Shown piece after piece: positions 1-5,047 of a DNA stretch of 5,047 bases. The stretch lies in the NCBI GenBank assembly GCA_015767395.1, contig JADWMI010000194.1:1-5047 (forward strand). The letters run 5' to 3'. The stretch comes from Bacteroidota bacterium (GTDB taxonomy: Bacteria; Bacteroidota; Bacteroidia; Flavobacteriales; Flavobacteriaceae). A program made the translations under genes and the position numbers. Each line of letters begins with the position of its first letter. Position 1 is the stretch's first letter. A model generated the notes under the pieces. It did no database searches. It was given only the letters and a program-made list of their open reading frames with translations, and had not been told where the DNA came from.

Positions 1-837
1 CAGGCATATCAGAGGCAAAATACAATTGGCTTTCATCTGGACTTAGATTGGGGTGTTCAACAGAGTAATTTTTACTATTGAAAGGTAATTCTGTAATATT
101 TGTCCATTTGCCTTCAGTTAGTTCAGCTTTATATATTTTAAGGTGAGATACTTTTTTAGAATCTACACCTCTTTCTCCATTTTTAAAATTATTGCGTGTA
201 AAGTACATTGTTTTTCCATTCTTGGTGAAAATAGCATTGGACTCATGAACCTTGGTATTTATTTCACCTGATAAAGGCTTCACATTGATTAAATCGCCAG
301 AATCAGTTTTTTCAGCTTGAAATAAATCAAGATAAGGTTGGTTGTTCCAATCATATATTTCACCTGGATTTCTTGATGAAGCAAACACAATAGAATCCTG
401 GTAATAACTTGTTCCAAAATCTGAGCTTGTAGAATTTGAGCTAATTGTATGTAATATGTAAGGCCTTTTTATTTGTTTGTTTAAGGAATCAAAAAAAGCA
501 ATGGTTTCTGATACGTTCACTGAATCTATTTGTATTTTTCATTTCCTTTAAGAGATTGTGAATATCTAAATAAATAAGTAGGCGAAAGGTTTTGCTCGTA
601 TTGATCAATTAATATTTCATAGTAAAGCGCTGCTAGTTTCATTTTTGAATTGAAATAATAACAATCCCCTAATTTTTCATAGCCTTCTTGGGTTTTGGGT
701 TCTTCAACTAGATACAATTCAGCGGCATTTAAATAAGCTCTTTTTTCAATTAGATTATTTGCTTGTTTTAGGTTTTGGGCAACCAATATTTGTGTTGTAA
801 AGGCTAGAGCGAAAATGACAAAATGTATTTTTTTCAT
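1..837 (-). pseudogene. Second OmpA/WD40-like peptidoglycan-associated protein, frameshifted; 3' end beyond the window
   Basis: A paralogue of the intact gene at 1153-3051. It starts at the ATG read from 837 with a signal peptide (MKKI... ending LVAQ, residues 1-21), followed by the TPR-like region with the conserved EKLGDCYYFN motif. It reaches a TAG stop at 526-528 after 103 codons. The coding sequence resumes in another frame from 532 down to position 1 without a stop (177 codons), carrying WD40-like strands such as YLDLFQAEKT, KTMYFTRNNF and QLYFASDMP. By my hand count the first part is about 60% and the second about 64% identical to the intact paralogue, with no gaps inside either part. 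Residues matching 104-116 of the paralogue are missing. The TPR and propeller parts can therefore no longer be made as one protein, and the second part has no signal peptide. The family links outer-membrane T9SS complexes to peptidoglycan. The regulatory-like and OmpA domains would lie to the left of the window. Pseudogene status is strongly supported, though expression of the secretable 103-residue fragment cannot be excluded. Confidence 0.88.
529..532 (-). other. Inferred 43-nt deletion junction with CAAA microhomology
   Basis: The four bases read CAAA on the minus strand. They serve both as the end of the upstream frame (TAC AAA, Tyr102-Lys103) and as the start of the downstream frame (CAA ATA GAT, Gln-Ile-Asp). 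In the intact paralogue the 13 residues 104-116 (39 nt, 2704-2742) lie between the matching positions. Loss of 39 nt plus one copy of the four-base repeat gives 43 nt, which is not a multiple of three and explains the shift to the frame that follows. The shared bases are seen directly. The ancestral sequence is inferred from the paralogue only. Confidence 0.65.
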
Positions 838-852
838 TTTATTTACTGGTTA

Positions 853-935
853 TTAAAAGAATTTAAACGATTTACCAAAGCCTTCGTTTAAATTTAATTT
901 TCCAAATTATATAATAGACATAATTACTGAGAACA
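853..935 (-). pseudogene. Decayed 3' end of a second PorP/SprF-family gene
   Basis: Read on the minus strand, 853-897 encodes LNLNEGFGKSFKFF and a TAA stop. This matches the end of the intact PorP/SprF protein, FNLNKGFDKSPRFF and stop. Immediately upstream, 900-917 reads LLYNLE, matching LLYNLD of the intact gene, but in a frame shifted by one lost base near 898-899. Nucleotide similarity to the intact gene (about 63% over 38 bases by hand) fades at about 935, so only about 27 codons remain. The spacing from this stop to the next start is 15 bp, almost the same as the 14 bp between the intact pair, so gene order is preserved. The N-terminal signal peptide and most of the barrel are gone. It cannot make a working protein. 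Confidence 0.72.
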
Positions 936-943
936 ATAACCGG

Positions 944-1084
944 ATGATTAGAGATTCTAATTGGTTTAACAATTCAAATCCGTTTTCTAATTATGAAGTT
1001 ATTTCAAAATTTGTTATTCAATTACATCAGCTAACAAACAGCAAACTAAACCTAGCGCTATATGATTTTGTAAAATATAAATAG
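944..1084 (+). CDS. Unidentified small reading frame, possibly the 3' fragment of a lost gene
   Basis: The ATG at 944 opens a 46-codon frame ending in TAG at 1082-1084. The same frame is open back to 857, although its left part overlaps the PorP remnant on the other strand. The product begins MIRDSNWFNN and ends LNLALYDFVKYK. It has a mixed, protein-like composition with a likely amphipathic helix (EVISKFVIQLHQL) rather than the low-complexity text expected from random AT-rich DNA. I do not recognise the family. There is no visible Shine-Dalgarno and no terminator after it. It is the only plausible plus-strand coding signal in the window. It could be the tail of a gene that was inserted between the duplicated modules and then mostly deleted, or a chance frame. 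Confidence is low. Confidence 0.25.
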   Translation: MIRDSNWFNNSNPFSNYEVISKFVIQLHQLTNSKLNLALYDFVKYK

Positions 1085-1152
1085 CAGTTTAATCTAATTA
1101 TATATAAATTTTATTAATACAGCCAGCCCCTTAATGTTGGTTCAAGATCAGG

Positions 1153-3051
1153 TCAATTGATTATTACAAATTCGCAACGTCTGTTGACAGCATGTTCCTG
1201 TTCAGTACAAATGCCATCTCTAACACATTTGTTTATAGGTTGTGACTCCCCGTAGCCTTTAGAGCTTATGTTAGTGTCAGGAATTCCTTCAGAAATTAAA
1301 TATTCCAAAACTGATTGAGCCCTTTGTTGTGATAAATATAAATTAAATTCATCAGTTCCTCTCACATCTGTATGGGTGCCAATTTCAATTTCCATGCTTG
1401 GATATTTTTTCATTATTGAAACAACAGAGTCTAGTTCAATGGCTGCATCTTCACGAATATTCCATTTGTTGAAGTCAAAATAAATTGGATTAATTTTAAT
1501 TTGTGTTTTGTTATTCTCAACAACAATTTTCTTCTCGGTATCTGTAAATAGTTCAAGGAATAATTGAATATTTTTATCGATATTTCCTTTGCTATCAGTT
1601 GAGAATGCTATTTCATATGGTACATATTGTTTAGCCGTGGCTTGAAGTTTGTATGAGCTGTTTTTATCAATTTCAAGTGAATAAAAAGCCTCATTATTCG
1701 TCGTAGTATTAGCAATTATTTTATTTTTATTATTTAGCAGCGTTATCTTTGCTCCAGTAATAAGTTCTAAACTGTTTTTATTTTTAACCAAACCCTGAAC
1801 AAAAAACTGTTGAAATTGTGTAAAATAATAAATATCATCATTTCCCTTTCCACCAGTTCTGTTTGAAGAAAAGTAACCAGTTTCTTTATCCTCATCAATG
1901 ATAAAAGCGAAATCATCTAAGTTGCTATTTATAACATCGCTTAAATTAACAGGTTTTGAAAAAGTTTGATTAGAAACTTCACTTTTAAAAATATCTAGAC
2001 CTCCCAATCCAAAATGTCCATCAGAAGCAAAATAGATGGTATTATTACTGCTTACAAAAGGAAATTGTTCTCTAAATTCAGTATTAATTGTTGAACCTAA
2101 ATTTTTTGGAGATCCAAAGGTTCCATTGCTTTTTATATCAACAACAAATAAATCGAAAGAACCAATACTTTCTGGCATATCAGAAGCAAAATATAGTTGT
2201 TTTTCATCCGCGCTAAGAGCAGGGTGAACAGTTGAATAATCATCACCGTTAAAGGGTAATTCAGTAATGTTTATCCATTTTTCATCAACAAGTTGAGCCC
2301 TATAAATTTTTAGGCGGGTAATTTTTTTATTGTCTTTACCTTTTTTACCATCTATAAAATTGTTTCGTGTAAAATACATAGTTTTGCCATCTTTAGTAAA
2401 AGTAGGATTTGATTCATGCATTTTGGTGTTTATGGCCTTTGAAAAAGGTTTTATATTCACCAAATCACCTGATTCAGTTTTCTCAGCTTGAAACAAATCT
2501 AAATAAGGCAGGTTATTCCAATCGTATAGTGAGCCTTCATTTCTTGTTGAAGAAAATACAATTGTATTACCGTAGAAGGCGGTACCAAAATCTGAACCTT
2601 CAGTATTTGAACTAATTTTATGCAGTTCATATGGCCTTTTTATGTTAGCATTCAAAGTTTCAAAATAAGGCAGTGTTGCAATATTTTCAGTGTTTTTTAT
2701 TTGCTTTATGGCATAATATTTTTGAAGCCATTTATCAGCTTCATTAAAGCTGTTAATTCCTTTAAGTGTTTGTGAATAACGGAATAAATAAGTTGGATTT
2801 ACCGTTTTTTCAAAATTAGAAACTAATATTTTATAATTCAATTCAGCCTTTTTCATTTCGGCATTAAAATAATAACAATCGCCCAGTTTTTCATAAATCT
2901 CTTGTGATTTTGGGTCTTCATTTTCGTACAATTCAGCGGCACTAACGTAAGCCCTTTTTTCAAATAAACTGTTGGCACGTTTTAAATTTTGTGCTACTAA
3001 TAAAGGGGCCGAAAGAATAAGTATAAAAAATGTTATGAGTATTTTTTTCAT
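1153..3051 (-). CDS. OmpA-family protein with TPR and WD40-like propeller, T9SS-associated peptidoglycan anchor
   Basis: A complete protein of 632 residues with a type I signal peptide (residues 1-21, ending LLVAQ) and no lipobox cysteine, so it is probably a soluble or membrane-associated periplasmic protein. A TPR-like helical region spans about 22-115. A WD40/PD40-type beta-propeller spans about 150-410, with repeated blades such as NTIVFSSTRN, KTMYFTRNNF, KQLYFASDMP, NTIYFASDGH and TGYFSSNRTGG. A carboxypeptidase-regulatory-like beta domain lies at about 415-500. The OmpA C-terminal domain covers about 520-632 (YFDFNKWNI, THTDVRG, LSQQRAQSVLEYL, GYGESQP, NRRCEF). Asp562 and Arg577 sit where this family binds the diaminopimelate of peptidoglycan. 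The gene follows PorP/SprF by only 14 bp, the usual order in type B T9SS effector operons, so it likely anchors the secreted adhesin or its SprF partner to the cell wall. The ATG at 3051 is supported by the signal peptide directly after it. Related in layout to PorE/SprE-neighbourhood OmpA proteins, but an exact gene name is not justified. Confidence 0.95.
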   Translation of the reverse strand: MKKILITFFILILSAPLLVAQNLKRANSLFEKRAYVSAAELYENEDPKSQEIYEKLGDCYYFNAEMKKAELNYKILVSNFEKTVNPTYLFRYSQTLKGINSFNEADKWLQKYYAIKQIKNTENIATLPYFETLNANIKRPYELHKISSNTEGSDFGTAFYGNTIVFSSTRNEGSLYDWNNLPYLDLFQAEKTESGDLVNIKPFSKAINTKMHESNPTFTKDGKTMYFTRNNFIDGKKGKDNKKITRLKIYRAQLVDEKWINITELPFNGDDYSTVHPALSADEKQLYFASDMPESIGSFDLFVVDIKSNGTFGSPKNLGSTINTEFREQFPFVSSNNTIYFASDGHFGLGGLDIFKSEVSNQTFSKPVNLSDVINSNLDDFAFIIDEDKETGYFSSNRTGGKGNDDIYYFTQFQQFFVQGLVKNKNSLELITGAKITLLNNKNKIIANTTTNNEAFYSLEIDKNSSYKLQATAKQYVPYEIAFSTDSKGNIDKNIQLFLELFTDTEKKIVVENNKTQIKINPIYFDFNKWNIREDAAIELDSVVSIMKKYPSMEIEIGTHTDVRGTDEFNLYLSQQRAQSVLEYLISEGIPDTNISSKGYGESQPINKCVRDGICTEQEHAVNRRCEFVIIN

Positions 3052-3065
3052 GTTGTTAACGTTTA

Positions 3066-3995
3066 TTAAAAGAATCTAGGCGATTTATCAAACCCTTTGT
3101 TTAAATTAAAACTATCTAAATTGTATAAAAGGAAAAATTCATGTGATCCAGAACTAAAGGCATCTAAGTTAGAAAGGGTGTAGTCATAAGCATAGCCAAG
3201 TCTTAATTCAGGAGTAATTGCAAAATTAATCATTCCTATTACAGCATCCTCTAATCGGTACCCAATTCCAAATTCTAATTTATTTTGATATAAAACGTTA
3301 GCAGTTAAATCTAATGCTATCGGAGCTCCGTTTACAGCTTTTGCCATAAAAGAAGGTTTTAATTTAAAAGCTTCATTAACATCAAAAACATAACCACCTG
3401 TTAAATAAAAATGTGGTTTTTGAATGTTTTGGTAGCTGCCATCTTCAGAAATAGCATGATCGGATTTTAATAAATAAGGTACAGAAAACCCAACATAGTA
3501 TTTTTCAGTATTATAATAGATACCAGCACCTACATTAAAGTTTGACTGATTGATGTTTTCAGAAAAATTTGGATCTGTCATACCAGATTCAAAATCGAGG
3601 TTGGTAAAATCTACATTAAAAAAACTAACCCCGGTTTTTAAACCAAACGATAAATTACCATGTTCTTCTAAATCAAGTTTATATGCAAAATCAGCGAAAA
3701 GGTTGTTTTCTTTTACAATGTCGCCAATATTATCATTAACAAAGGAGAGTCCAACTTCAATTTGTTCATTTATTGGGGTGTGAGCAAAAAGATTTGTCGA
3801 TTTTGGTGCGCCAGTTACATTTGCCCATTGCGTTCGATAGAGTAACCCCATATTATATACTCCTATGTTTCCTGTTGTGTAAGCCGGATTTATTACACTC
3901 ATATTGTACATATATTGAGTATACTGTACATCTTGTTGCGACCACATTAAAGTAACCGTTAGAAGTGTAATTAATTGTAATAATATTTTTTTCAT
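3066..3995 (-). CDS. PorP/SprF family T9SS outer-membrane protein
   Basis: A complete 309-residue protein of the usual length for the family. It has a signal peptide (residues 1 to about 20, ending MWSQ), then the family hallmark QDVQYTQYMYNMSVINPAY (21-39). The next conserved stretch carries RTQW at 54-57 and continues to FAHTPI at 70-75. The rest alternates short hydrophobic and aromatic strands (for example GLSFVNDNIGD, LSFGLKTGVSFFNV, FNVGAGIYYN, LRLGYAYDYTLS) as expected for an outer-membrane beta-barrel, and it ends in a phenylalanine pair (PRFF). In Flavobacterium johnsoniae SprF is needed for secretion of the adhesin SprB, and members of this family sit next to type B sorting-domain proteins and pair with them. 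Here the gene lies 38 bp after such a protein and 14 bp before an OmpA-family gene, so it is inferred to be the dedicated partner of the upstream adhesin. The name sprF is not assigned because many paralogues exist per genome. The start is fixed by the signal peptide and an A-rich leader (AATAAAAAATG). Confidence 0.95.
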   Translation of the reverse strand: MKKILLQLITLLTVTLMWSQQDVQYTQYMYNMSVINPAYTTGNIGVYNMGLLYRTQWANVTGAPKSTNLFAHTPINEQIEVGLSFVNDNIGDIVKENNLFADFAYKLDLEEHGNLSFGLKTGVSFFNVDFTNLDFESGMTDPNFSENINQSNFNVGAGIYYNTEKYYVGFSVPYLLKSDHAISEDGSYQNIQKPHFYLTGGYVFDVNEAFKLKPSFMAKAVNGAPIALDLTANVLYQNKLEFGIGYRLEDAVIGMINFAITPELRLGYAYDYTLSNLDAFSSGSHEFFLLYNLDSFNLNKGFDKSPRFF

Positions 3996-4033
3996 TTTTT
4001 ATTATTTGTAATGCTAGTAAATTTAATGTTGAA

Positions 4034-4297
4034 TTAATTGCTCAAATACAATCTATCTTGTAATGGTTTTCGATTGTCTTTATTAAAGTTTATAATGAAA
4101 AAATAAACGCCAGATGGAGCTAAATCATCATTTCCATTTAACCTACCGTTCCAATCAGGTCTATTAGCATCAGATGTATACATTAAATTACCCCAGCGAT
4201 TGAAAAATTCCATTTTAAATTCGGGATATAGAATTCTTAAATTCTCAATGGTAAAAGTATCGTTAATTCCATCTCCATTTGGAGAGAATCCATCGTA
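4034..4297 (-). other. Type B T9SS C-terminal sorting domain (gliding-motility-associated)
   Basis: About 88 residues at the end of the adhesin: an FSPNGDG(I)ND motif at its start, a central NRWGN-x-x-Y, then W-N/D-G and PSGVYFF, ending at the stop. This order is diagnostic of the type B sorting domain (TIGR04131-like). It is recognised by the T9SS together with a PorP/SprF-type partner and differs from the type A domain in sequence and in that partner need. Confidence 0.9.
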
Positions 4298-5047
4298 AAT
4301 TGTAATATCATATTCATCACAAGCTTCAAGAGTAACCGTTACTTCTAGTGCAGTTATACTAGAGCAGCCATCATTATCAGTTTCTATTGCGTAATAAGTT
4401 TCACCTTCAATTAAAAATTCTGATAAACTTAAAGCAGAACCATTAGGGTACGTATCATACCAAGTGATTGAACCATTACTTTGAGGAGCAACATTATTGT
4501 TTAAATCTTCAAGCGTAGGGTTATTTATTTTACAAAACTCATCACCTAATGAAGTTAATACTGGAGTACCAGGGTCTGTTAAAATTACATTAACCAATAC
4601 TCTAATTGAACTGATACATCCTCCCGCATCATTAGTTGCAGCCCAATAACCGTTACCATTAACTAATAGTTCATTCGTATCTAATGGTGTAGTTTCAGTT
4701 TCAGAAATATACCAATAAACATTTCCAGAAGCTTCTATATTTCCAATAATTGGATGGTCTGAAGTACAAAAAGTTTGTGTGGTTTCATTAATAGTTGGAG
4801 GCGCTACATCAACAATTGAAACTGAGATAGCTAATCTTGCATTGCTTTCACAACCTGGTGATCCAACTTCAGCAGCATAATATGTACCGTTTGCTAAAGG
4901 TTCTGTTATGGATAAAACATCAGTTGATGTATTGGTGGCATACCATGCTATGGTGTAATTGGCGTTACTAGTTTGAACTTGTAGATCGCCAATTGTAGGG
5001 TTGGAAGCTAAACAAAACGATGGAGATAAATCTGATGTAGTTGGTGT
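4034..5047 (-). CDS. Secreted adhesin-like protein with Ig-like repeats and type B T9SS sorting domain, 5' end outside the window
   Basis: The frame is open without a stop from the right edge to the TAA at 4034-4036, giving 337 visible residues that continue upstream. Three Ig-like repeats of the type found next to CHU_C/gliding-motility C-terminal domains come first. Each starts with a Phe-Cys (Cys at visible residues 12, 94, 172), has a central I-x-WY or VYWY strand, a G-x-x-Y(Y/W)A strand and a Gly-Cys (Cys66, 144, 228). The last ~88 residues form the gliding-motility-associated C-terminal domain: FSPNGDGINDTF at 254, EFFNRWGNLMY, DWNGRLNG, PSGVYFF, and a final LYLSN. This domain directs type B substrates through the T9SS, which needs a PorP/SprF partner, encoded next. 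The protein is expected outside the cell, on the surface or released, probably in adhesion or motility, but the ligand is unknown. A TTG at 4595-4597 is not the start, because homologous repeats continue upstream of it in the same frame. Confidence 0.93.
   Translation of the reverse strand, partial: TPTTSDLSPSFCLASNPTIGDLQVQTSNANYTIAWYATNTSTDVLSITEPLANGTYYAAEVGSPGCESNARLAISVSIVDVAPPTINETTQTFCTSDHPIIGNIEASGNVYWYISETETTPLDTNELLVNGNGYWAATNDAGGCISSIRVLVNVILTDPGTPVLTSLGDEFCKINNPTLEDLNNNVAPQSNGSITWYDTYPNGSALSLSEFLIEGETYYAIETDNDGCSSITALEVTVTLEACDEYDITIYDGFSPNGDGINDTFTIENLRILYPEFKMEFFNRWGNLMYTSDANRPDWNGRLNGNDDLAPSGVYFFIINFNKDNRKPLQDRLYLSN
4328..4537 (-). repeat. Ig-like repeat 3 of the adhesin, next to the sorting domain
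   Basis: The unit starts FCKINNPTLEDL, with the longer loop before GSITWYDTYPNG, then FLIEGETYYAIETDNDGC and a closing TALEVTVTL strand. Cys172 and Cys228 form the third pair. A single unpaired Cys243 (EACDEY) follows in the linker to the sorting domain. Confidence 0.8.
4538..4771 (-). repeat. Ig-like repeat 2 of the adhesin
   Basis: A 78-residue unit starting FCTSDHPIIGNI, with NVYWYISE, LLVNGNGYWAATN, GGCISSIRVLVNV and the linker TDPGTPVL. The Cys94/Cys144 pair matches the pair in repeat 1. It is the shortest of the three because the loop before the WY strand is reduced. Confidence 0.8.
4772..5017 (-). repeat. Ig-like repeat 1 of the adhesin
   Basis: A unit of 82 residues measured from Phe-Cys to the next Phe-Cys. 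It contains FCLASNPTIGDL, TIAWYATN, LANGTYYAAE, and SPGCESNARL followed by a short strand and a D-x-x-PP linker. The pair Cys12/Cys66 could form a disulfide. The unit is diverged from the other two in DNA, so it is recognised at the protein level only. Confidence 0.8.

Larger units (their letters stand above)
838..1152. other. 315-bp gap between the intact module and its decayed copy
   Basis: No intact known gene lies here. From left to right it holds a 15-bp spacer before the OmpA pseudogene, the PorP/SprF remnant (853 to about 935), an unidentified plus-strand frame ending at 1084, and a 68-bp AT-rich stretch (1085-1152) between that frame and the stop of the intact OmpA gene. The AT-rich stretch shows no T-run hairpin and no clear Bacteroidota promoter (TTG with TAnnTTTG). 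The end of the intact operon therefore has no recognisable terminator in this interval. Confidence 0.7.

Noticed and set aside
526..540. Programmed ribosomal frameshift joining the two halves of the second OmpA gene
   Set aside because: There is no clear slippery site with a downstream structure, and 13 conserved codons are missing at the junction, so a deletion explains it better.
1121..1142. Hairpin AGCCAGC / GTTGGTT as a terminator
   Set aside because: It pairs only with two G-U wobbles on the plus strand, becomes mismatched on the transcribed minus strand, and has no T-run after it.
2036..2615. Two plus-strand open frames (2036-2227 and 2409-2615)
   Set aside because: They lie wholly inside the OmpA/WD40 gene on the other strand, have no recognisable motif, and are explained by its codon use.
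3052..3065. Short palindromes (GTTAAC, AACGTT) in the PorP-OmpA spacer as an operator
   Set aside because: The spacer is only 14 bp within an apparent operon, and six-base palindromes are expected by chance.
3550..3955. Two plus-strand open frames (3550-3783 and 3773-3955)
   Set aside because: They are antisense shadows of the PorP/SprF gene and show no family features.
4034..4597. A 187-residue protein starting at a TTG at 4597
   Set aside because: The same frame is open to the right edge and carries two more Ig-like repeats, so the TTG is an internal leucine codon and the real start lies outside the window.

Overview
The window is AT-rich DNA, very likely from a marine or soil member of the Bacteroidota, most probably family Flavobacteriaceae. 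The evidence is a type B type IX secretion (T9SS) sorting domain, a PorP/SprF-family protein and an OmpA/WD40-like protein in a row, starts lacking a clear Shine-Dalgarno, and the typical flavobacterial codon bias. All recognisable genes lie on the minus strand, so transcription runs from right to left.

Region by region, in transcription order: (1) 4034 to beyond 5047 is the C-terminal part of a large secreted adhesin-like protein, with three Ig-like repeats followed by a gliding-motility-type C-terminal sorting domain. Its start lies outside the window. (2) 3066-3995 is a complete PorP/SprF-family outer-membrane protein. (3) 1153-3051 is a complete 632-residue lipid-free OmpA-family protein with TPR, WD40-like propeller, regulatory-like beta and peptidoglycan-binding domains. 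These three genes are separated by 38 and 14 bp and look like one operon. The expected scheme is that the T9SS exports the adhesin, the SprF-like protein is its dedicated partner at the outer membrane, and the OmpA-like protein anchors the assembly to peptidoglycan.

(4) 838-1152 is a 315-bp stretch with no intact known gene. Its left part (853 to about 935) is the decayed 3' end of a second PorP/SprF gene. The middle (about 936-1084) holds an unidentified plus-strand reading frame, and the rest is AT-rich spacer. (5) 1-837 is a second copy of the OmpA/WD40 gene, broken after codon 103. The rest of the coding sequence carries on in another frame, with no stop, to the window edge. Comparison with the intact copy predicts a 43-nt deletion at a 4-nt CAAA microhomology.

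The most notable result is therefore a tandemly duplicated T9SS accessory module in which the downstream copy is decaying: its adhesin is absent from the visible part, its PorP/SprF gene is reduced to about 27 codons and its OmpA gene is frameshifted. I see no RNA genes, CRISPR arrays, insertion sequences with inverted repeats, or convincing terminators. I do not see a new kind of biological system here.
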